Shown here: positions 58,265 to 64,000 of the stretch, one piece after another | How the letters are laid out: every line of letters begins with the position of its first letter | Position numbering within the stretch: the first letter of the stretch is position 1 | Source of the DNA: Leptolyngbya sp. SIOISBB | Lineage (GTDB): Bacteria > Cyanobacteriota > Cyanobacteriia > Phormidesmidales > Phormidesmidaceae | DNA: 64,000 nt | NCBI GenBank assembly: GCA_010671905.1 | Contig: JAAHII010000001.1 | Span: 7,588,026 to 7,652,025 of the forward strand | Reading direction: 5' to 3' | The notes under the pieces: generated by a model | Told to the model about the DNA's origin: nothing | Database searches by the model: none | The model's input: only the letters and a program-made list of their open reading frames with translations | Made by a program: the position numbers and the translations under genes

Positions 58265-58644
58265 GCTGGGGACGTTCCTAAGTTGGCAAAGTGCGCATCA
58301 ATCAACGATAGACAACTGTGAACGTTGCGCTCCTCTTGCGGATCGATGCTTTGTAAATAGGCAATGCGGTGGGCTACAGATCGCTCCACCTCTTGAATTT
58401 CCTGACGGAGCGCGGCGACTCGACTCTCAGTGCTCGCTTGGGTCGGCACCGCAGCAATCTCTGCCAACAAAGCCGCTCGCTCAGTCGCCTCTAACCGCTG
58501 AGCCGCCGCGATCTGAGTCAAGGTACCCCCAATCTTGACGACGCAATAAATTTCCATCAGCCGCCTGTAGTCTGCCGAAAATTCTGTTGACCCGTTTTGA
58601 ACCAACACCTGCAGGATAAAGTCTGGAGTTAGCGATCGCTGCAC
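58261..58644 (-). CDS. Hypothetical protein, coupled to the oxidoreductase gene
   Basis: 127 residues, helical, with a coiled segment at about 75-105 and no membrane helix. Not recognised. Its stop overlaps the start of the CrtISO-like gene by four bases (ATGA), so they are co-translated. Confidence 0.6.
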   Translation of the reverse strand: MQRSLTPDFILQVLVQNGSTEFSADYRRLMEIYCVVKIGGTLTQIAAAQRLEATERAALLAEIAAVPTQASTESRVAALRQEIQEVERSVAHRIAYLQSIDPQEERNVHSCLSLIDAHFANLGTSPA

Positions 58645-58980
58645 GTCACATAAAATCCGGTTGGAAAGAGGGAAAGACGCCCGTAGATGATTCTAGTTGG
58701 TCATTCTACCGATTGACCAAAATGGCAAAAATTGACCGACCATGATTCAGTTTTCTATTAAGACTTTGCTCGCAAGATTGCCCTCAATCTGCTTACTTAA
58801 GGAAACTTCTGCCCAAGTCAGCAAAATGGTCTAACGATTCAAAAGTGGATGAAACAGCAATTATCTCTTCAAGGTACTCGCTTCATGAGTGTGTGTTTGC
58901 CCTGTCAGACGAGAAAAGCAGAACTGCAAAAAATCCAACATGCTATCCCCCCAACTCTCTAGAGTGAATTGTTTGTTTTT
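58645..58980. other. 336-base gap, no gene seen
   Basis: Lies between the end of the REC-GAF-GGDEF-EAL gene and the start of the previous gene, both on the minus strand. It should hold the promoter for the 58.6-kb gene pair. No RNA or repeat recognised. Confidence 0.4.
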
Positions 58981-61365
58981 CTAAAAGTTGCCATTGTCAG
59001 GGGCAAAATGAGTCGCTAGCATGGCTTCTGCTTGTTCAGAAGTCAGTGGTTTTGAAAACCAGTAGCCTTGTCCGAAGGTGCAACCTTGTTCCAGCAAAAA
59101 CTGTGCTTGGTTGGCAGTTTCAATACCTTCGGCAACGATATCTAACCCCATATTTTTGCCCAATGCCAGAATAGTTTTAATAATCTCTTGGTTGCCGGGG
59201 TTCTCTTCCAGCGTCGAGACAAATGATTTGTCAATTTTAAGGACATCTTTTGGGAAGCGCAGCAAATAACTCAATGAGGAATAGCCAGTGCCAAAATCAT
59301 CCATTGCGACCTGAATATTTTTCGCCTTTAACTGGGTTAAAATCTCCAAGGAGGCAACTTCATTTTGCATCAAAACACTTTCAGTGATCTCGATTCTCAA
59401 CTGATGAAAGTCAACCCCTGTATTAATCAGAATGCGCTCGATTTGATCGGGTAAGTCTAGTTGAACAAACTGTGCTGGTGACAAGTTGACACTAATATTA
59501 CCGATTTCCTTCAATTGCGGCCAGCAATCAACCCATTCTTTCCATTGTTTACAAGCTTGCCAAATTACCCATTCACCCATCGGTAAAATGAGGCCGGTTT
59601 GCTCGGCAGTCGGGATAAAGCTGTCGGGTAGTCGCATGCCTCGATCCGGATCATGCCAGCGAATGAGCGCTTCAAAACCGCATAACTTATAATTTGACTG
59701 GCTCAGCAAGTGAAAAATGGGTTGATAAACCAACTCAAATTCATGCTTATTTAAAGCCCGTCTGAGATCATTTTCTAGCTGTAGTCGCTGCTTAACTTTG
59801 GCATGCATGGTCCAACTAAAGATCTGGTAACTATTGCGTCCCTTATCTTTGGCTTGATACATAGCCGTATCAGCATCACGCAAAAGTTGTGAGGCATCAT
59901 TGTAGTTAGGCGCATCGATCACAATACCGATACAAGAGCTAATAAAAATCTCTTGAGACTCTAGCGTGATGGACTGCTGTAAAACAGTTTGAATATTAGC
60001 CACCACCACTAGAATTTCGTCGATGCTTTCAATATCTTCAAGCAAAATAGCAAATTCATCGCCGCTGGTACGGGCTAGAGTATCGCCAACCCGCAGGCAT
60101 TGATTGAGTCGGGCAGCTACTACCTGTAGTAAAAAGTCGCCAGCATCATGCCCCAGGCTATCGTTAATAATCCGAAAGTCATCAAGATCTAAGAACAAGA
60201 CAGCGAAATTGCCCAGTTCGTTTGGACTCATCTCGGCCTGGTTACGATGGGCGATTTGCCGTGCGTGGTTGAGGCGATCTAAAAATAGAGCGCGATTGGG
60301 TAGGCCCGTCAACCCATCGTGAAAGGCATCATGACGCAATTGGTCTTCGATCCGCCGTCGTTGCTCCAATTCGTATTGGGCTTGGGCATACAGGTTGGCT
60401 TGATAAATGGCAATCGCACATTGTTCAGCCACCGCCTGGACGAGCGACATTTCCTCAAGGCTCCACTGTCGAGGTGAGCGCGTTTGATGTAAAACCAGGG
60501 AGCCAAAGTATTCTCGGTGGTAGTTTAGTGGAGTCAGGAGTGCCGACTGCAACTGACTCTCTCGGAGGTCAGCTGCCACCGCTGGGGACATTTCCGCATC
60601 TAAGCTCGGCAAGAAAACCTGCTGCCCCATTTTGAGCTGGCCCTCATAGTGGATACATAGCTTGCAGGGGTGTCCACTAAAGTCACGGGTTTCTGTTGTC
60701 GATAGGCTGGCACACTGAACAACCATTTGTTGATCGGCAGTCGGCTGCACAATCATACAGCGATCAACATTGAGGGCGATTTGTAGCTGATCTACTGTCG
60801 TCTGCAACACCTCCTCAAGAATCAGTGTTTCTCGAATTGCTTGAAAGATGCGATTTAAGATTGACTCTCGCCAGGCCTGTTGCTCAATTTGGGCTAAGGC
60901 CGCCTGTTGTTGTAGCTTCAGTTGGGCCTCAGCCAAGGCCCTACGGAGAACTGTGGGTAAGCGATATAGCCGATCTTTCAGCACATAGTCGGTCATCCCT
61001 GTTTTGATGCATTCGACGGCGGCTTCTTCACCGAGACTCCCAGTTACCAAGATGAAAGGTAATAAGGGTTGACGTGCATGAACGGCCTGAAACACATCGG
61101 GAGCTTGCAAGCCTGGTAGCCGATAGTCTGCTAAGACGGCATCAAAAGCACCATTGTTCAGAAGCGACTCACACTGCTGCAACGAATCAGCAACTTTGAT
61201 TTCGCAACTGATACCAGCCGCACTCAGAACCAAGTCAATGAGTTCGACATCTTCTTGCACGTCTTCAACAACAAGTAATCGCAGGGCGGATGGCGTTGCA
61301 ATCGGATGGTCACTATTGGAAAGATCAGTTATAACTCCCTGGGCGGGGAGAAAACGATTTACCAT
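58981..61365 (-). CDS. REC-GAF-GGDEF-EAL signalling protein
   Basis: 794 residues. A receiver domain at about 27-150 (phospho-acceptor in VLADYRLPG) is followed by a GAF domain at about 170-335, a GGDEF domain (active-site RTSGDEFAILL, about 345-515) and an EAL domain (FEALIRWHDPDRG and DDFGTGYSSLSYLL, about 535-785). The EAL motifs for c-di-GMP hydrolysis are intact, and the SGDEF site is compatible with synthesis. The GAF has a CKLC motif but no clear bilin cysteine pattern. It lies 38 bases after the Rcp1-like response-regulator gene. Confidence 0.93.
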   Translation of the reverse strand: MVNRFLPAQGVITDLSNSDHPIATPSALRLLVVEDVQEDVELIDLVLSAAGISCEIKVADSLQQCESLLNNGAFDAVLADYRLPGLQAPDVFQAVHARQPLLPFILVTGSLGEEAAVECIKTGMTDYVLKDRLYRLPTVLRRALAEAQLKLQQQAALAQIEQQAWRESILNRIFQAIRETLILEEVLQTTVDQLQIALNVDRCMIVQPTADQQMVVQCASLSTTETRDFSGHPCKLCIHYEGQLKMGQQVFLPSLDAEMSPAVAADLRESQLQSALLTPLNYHREYFGSLVLHQTRSPRQWSLEEMSLVQAVAEQCAIAIYQANLYAQAQYELEQRRRIEDQLRHDAFHDGLTGLPNRALFLDRLNHARQIAHRNQAEMSPNELGNFAVLFLDLDDFRIINDSLGHDAGDFLLQVVAARLNQCLRVGDTLARTSGDEFAILLEDIESIDEILVVVANIQTVLQQSITLESQEIFISSCIGIVIDAPNYNDASQLLRDADTAMYQAKDKGRNSYQIFSWTMHAKVKQRLQLENDLRRALNKHEFELVYQPIFHLLSQSNYKLCGFEALIRWHDPDRGMRLPDSFIPTAEQTGLILPMGEWVIWQACKQWKEWVDCWPQLKEIGNISVNLSPAQFVQLDLPDQIERILINTGVDFHQLRIEITESVLMQNEVASLEILTQLKAKNIQVAMDDFGTGYSSLSYLLRFPKDVLKIDKSFVSTLEENPGNQEIIKTILALGKNMGLDIVAEGIETANQAQFLLEQGCTFGQGYWFSKPLTSEQAEAMLATHFAPDNGNF

Positions 61366-61403
61366 GAACGCGGAGATCCCCTACATCACTGTCATAATTC
61401 CCG

Positions 61404-61850
61404 TTAGGATGCCAAAACGCTAAAGGGTGAATTGATGTTCATCCAATAGCTGCCGACCAACTTCGAAAATTCCTGAAACTGCTGAAAACCTAACGGCTTA
61501 ACCACGTAGCTGTTAACGCCTAGATTGTAACAATCCCTGAGATCACGATCCTCTGATGATGAGGTCATGATAACAACCGGCAAGAAACGAGTTCGGCGAT
61601 CTTGACGGATCGTCCTTAAAACTTCAATTCCAGTTAATTTAGGGAGCTTCAAGTCCATCAATACGAATCGAGGTAACAGCGCCACGGGTGCGCGATCGCT
61701 CGTACCAACTAGATACTCAATGGCCTGAGCACCATCAGTCAAGATATCAAGAGTATTGATGACAGTTAAATCTTGAAGTGCGAGTTGAATCAGCTCAATA
61801 TCGTTGGGGTCATCATCTACCAACAACATTTTTCGATAATCAATAGTCAT
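61404..61850 (-). CDS. Rcp1-like response regulator
   Basis: 148 residues, a single receiver domain. The acidic pocket (DDDPND), the phospho-aspartate in VLMDLKLPK, the TSSSEDRD switch and KPLGFQQF are present. The family is typical of regulators paired with cyanobacterial phytochromes (Rcp1). No histidine kinase gene is adjacent. Together with the next gene it may form a phosphorelay module. Confidence 0.9.
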   Translation of the reverse strand: MTIDYRKMLLVDDDPNDIELIQLALQDLTVINTLDILTDGAQAIEYLVGTSDRAPVALLPRFVLMDLKLPKLTGIEVLRTIRQDRRTRFLPVVIMTSSSEDRDLRDCYNLGVNSYVVKPLGFQQFQEFSKLVGSYWMNINSPFSVLAS

Positions 61851-62273
61851 TTTGAATCTACAGGGACGATTTTGTCAGGAAACATATTCAGACTAGTTCA
61901 ATCAACAAAACTCATAATAGAAGTCCCGGTAATGCAGTCATATCTTCATTTCTTCATCACAGAAACATGAAGTTATAATTAATACTAAGTATAGAAACTC
62001 TATTCTAGGTGAGTTGTCAGTTTGGCCGCACAGCTGACTTTTTGCCGCCGATCCTTGGGCAATTCTTGTCAGGATAGAATCAGAACAGCTGGTGAAAGAA
62101 CTTCTCATATTTAGGTTTTGACATAAATATGATCAGAGGCATGAATTTTCTTTAACAATAAAAAATATTCTTGTGTTCGAAAAGATACTTCTTAATTACG
62201 TGTTTTTGTTTAGAAAACGATAACTAAAGACGGTGCGAGATCGATCCTGAAAGCTGAGCTATAACCTTTGCAG
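61851..62273. other. 423-base gap, AT-rich
   Basis: Between recF (ending at 62274) and the response-regulator start. AT-rich up to about 62000, fitting a promoter. A weak GTCAG/CTGAC hairpin with a T run lies near 62015-62036. No gene seen. Confidence 0.4.
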
Positions 62274-63386
62274 TTAGTTTGGTGAAATGATTTGACCGGC
62301 TTTTACGGTATAAACCTGCGATCGCTCTAGCCAATCGGCATCAAATGCGCCTAAATGGGTTGTGGTAATTAGGGTTTGAAAGCGATCGCCGATCGCCTCT
62401 AATAATTGGTTTTGCCGCCTCAAATCTAATTCGGCTAGAACATCATCTAGCAGTAAGAGAGGTGGTTCACCAATGACGGTTTCAATCAATTCGAGTTCGG
62501 CTAGTTTGAGGGCTAAGACAAGGGTGCGCTGCTGTCCTTGAGAACCGTATTGCCGCGCGGGCGTCTCGTTGATCGTAAAATCAACATCGTCGCGGTGGGG
62601 GCCGACGAGGCTCGTGTGCTGGTGCTTTTCAGCGATCGCTCGCTGCTGAATTTTCTCTAAAAAGGCGGCCTGAATCGTGGGGGGATCGTCTGCTGTGAGG
62701 GGCACGTTGGGTGCATAGGTCAGACATAAGTCTTCGGTTTTGCCGCTGATCGCGCTGTGCCAATATTGCGCAATGGGAACGAGGCGAGCCAGCCCCCGCG
62801 ATCGCCGCCGGATGACCCGGGTGCCTAAGGCTGCAAGTTGGGCATCCCAGAGCGCCATTTGAGTCGCATCAGGTTGAGCTTCATCCTGTTTGAGCAGGGA
62901 GTTGCGCTGCTTTAAGGCTTGCTGATATTGGCCCAAAATATAGGCGTAAACTGGCTCTAGTTGCATCAGCAAGGTATCGAGCCAATCTCGGCGGACGCCT
63001 GGACCACCGCGCACCAAATCGAGATCGAGGCTAGAGAACTGAACCGCGTTGAGCGCCCCCAGAAAGTCCATCTGTCGGCGCAGTTTTTCGCCACTCCGAA
63101 TCACGGTGCGGCGACCTTTATCGCGCAGCACGATGGCTAAATCGGCGTAGCCGACGTCTCGACTAACCTCAGCACTGACTTGAGCTGAGGCAAAACCATC
63201 TTGAATGAGGTCGCGATCGCGACTCGTCCGGTGAGATTTCAGCGTGGCGAGCAGTTCCACCGATTCCAGCAAGTTCGACTTGCCCTGGGCATTTTCACCC
63301 AGCAGGATAGTTTTGGGGGCAGTGAACGCTACCCGCTGCGTTTCGTAATTGCGGAAATGCCTCAGCTCTAACGTTTTGAGGAACAT
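62274..63386 (-). CDS. recF: DNA replication and repair protein RecF
   Basis: 370 residues, full length. The ABC-type ATPase motifs are complete: Walker [18 protein letters not shown], signature [20 protein letters not shown] and Walker [13 protein letters not shown]. RecF helps load RecA at gaps. It starts 69 bases after the mnmH stop on the same strand. Confidence 0.96.
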   Translation of the reverse strand: MFLKTLELRHFRNYETQRVAFTAPKTILLGENAQGKSNLLESVELLATLKSHRTSRDRDLIQDGFASAQVSAEVSRDVGYADLAIVLRDKGRRTVIRSGEKLRRQMDFLGALNAVQFSSLDLDLVRGGPGVRRDWLDTLLMQLEPVYAYILGQYQQALKQRNSLLKQDEAQPDATQMALWDAQLAALGTRVIRRRSRGLARLVPIAQYWHSAISGKTEDLCLTYAPNVPLTADDPPTIQAAFLEKIQQRAIAEKHQHTSLVGPHRDDVDFTINETPARQYGSQGQQRTLVLALKLAELELIETVIGEPPLLLLDDVLAELDLRRQNQLLEAIGDRFQTLITTTHLGAFDADWLERSQVYTVKAGQIISPN

Positions 63387-63455
63387 GGATGCTGTTAGCT
63401 ATCGTTAACCACCCTCGCACCAGGGTAAGCGAATCTGTCGATTTTGCTCACGCGT

Positions 63456-64000
63456 TTATGTCAACGGCACGCTGGCCGATACCAGAAACGGGGCTTTGGC
63501 GATGAGTAAGGCCGCTGCTGCTGGGGCATCATGGCCGGTAACATCAATCTGAGGAATGACCTGCTGACGGCGTTCTAGGTCATAGCGGTAGGTGCGATCG
63601 TAGTAGTCCAAGACAATTTTGCCGACTTCGCGGGGCGACTCTTGGCGAATCATGTCAACAGCGCTTTGAGTGCGCTGACCGCCCAACCGTTTGCGAATGC
63701 GTTCGGTGGCAGCAATGAGTTCTTCTCGGTTGGTTTCACCATAAACCTGGACCAGAATATCGAGTCGTTCTTCGAGGGGACGTACAATTTCGAGCGTTGG
63801 AGCAACCTCCATTTGCTGGAACAGTTCACTCGGAACCCGACAGGTACCCACTCGCTTACTTTCCGCCTCGATCCAAACGGGCTGCCTGGGATCAAGCTGA
63901 GCAAGGCGATCGCAAATCAGGTTCTCAAAGTGTTCGGTACTGGGTTGCGGCGGCATGTCTAAACTGCCAAAGCTACTACCGCGATGGTTTGCCAGTCCTT
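63456..64000 (-). CDS. mnmH: tRNA 2-selenouridine synthase, 3' part
   Basis: The frame stays open to the right edge (GLANHRGSSFGSLDMPPQPS, then TEHFEN), so the true start is beyond the window. An internal ATG at 63956 is not the start. MnmH changes 2-thiouridine 34 to 2-selenouridine. The C-terminal P-loop-linked region is visible here, with VWIEAESKRVGTCRVPSELF, a family mark. About 180 residues are in view. Confidence 0.9.
   Translation of the reverse strand, partial: GLANHRGSSFGSLDMPPQPSTEHFENLICDRLAQLDPRQPVWIEAESKRVGTCRVPSELFQQMEVAPTLEIVRPLEERLDILVQVYGETNREELIAATERIRKRLGGQRTQSAVDMIRQESPREVGKIVLDYYDRTYRYDLERRQQVIPQIDVTGHDAPAAAALLIAKAPFLVSASVPLT

Overview
The window is chromosomal DNA of a cyanobacterium, most likely a filamentous Leptolyngbya/Nodosilinea-type lineage (the lineage is inference). 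The evidence is the gene content: ndhCKJ, the rubA-ycf48-psbEFLJ photosystem II cluster, GlgC, glutamate-1-semialdehyde aminotransferase, an OCP-N-like protein and DUF3082/DUF4168 proteins. HIP1-type octamers (GCGATCGC, e.g. 4202-4209 and 6725-6732) also occur throughout. Nearly all genes are ordinary core or cyanobacteria-conserved genes. I see no rRNA, tRNA or CRISPR array.

Layout. 1-4.6 kb: a dispersed repeat, the ndhCKJ operon (minus) and rubA-ycf48-psbE-F-L-J (plus), with psbF, psbL and psbJ as very small genes. 4.8-9.7 kb: a frameshifted RsmB-type RNA methyltransferase, an MBL-fold hydrolase, a pentapeptide-repeat protein, cysteine synthase and a frameshifted mtnA. 9.7-10.9 kb: a gene-free stretch with a degenerate mobile repeat and a GC-rich block of hairpins that looks like structured RNA or mobile-element debris. 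10.9-24.7 kb: a metallophosphoesterase lipoprotein, a membrane protein, a BMP-type binding protein, groEL with a perfect CIRCE, hemL, queG, hisC, a BON-like protein, a frameshifted ispF, trmD, a TPR protein and a sigma-like factor. 25-33.6 kb: VOC protein, glgC, nth-rseP, serS, tgt and two hypotheticals. 33.9-43.4 kb: cobS, an HlyD-type adaptor, NatG/NatH-like amino-acid permeases with their ATPase, mutL, rhomboid protease and an OCP-N-like protein. 44-52.6 kb: bactofilin, a small membrane protein, a frameshifted secreted protein, cysE, a TIR-like-domain protein, DUF3082, DUF1643, cobL/cobH, holA and DUF4168.

52.7-55.8 kb is the most accessory-looking part. It holds a TetR regulator divergent from a TMEM175-type channel across a perfect palindromic operator, then a GNAT acetyltransferase and a truncated Tn3-family transposase tail. 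55.8-64 kb: a proline-rich protein overlapping a CrtISO-like oxidoreductase tail to tail, a REC-GAF-GGDEF-EAL protein with an Rcp1-like response regulator, recF, and mnmH running off the right edge.

Four genes (rsmB-like, mtnA, ispF, PPC-like) each carry one single-base indel inside a homopolymer. Because ispF is normally essential, sequencing or assembly error is the simplest explanation. Two families of short dispersed repeats are visible: one with GGGCGCGTCATC-type inverted termini, and one starting CTAGTAC that supplies the stop codon of the gene it follows.
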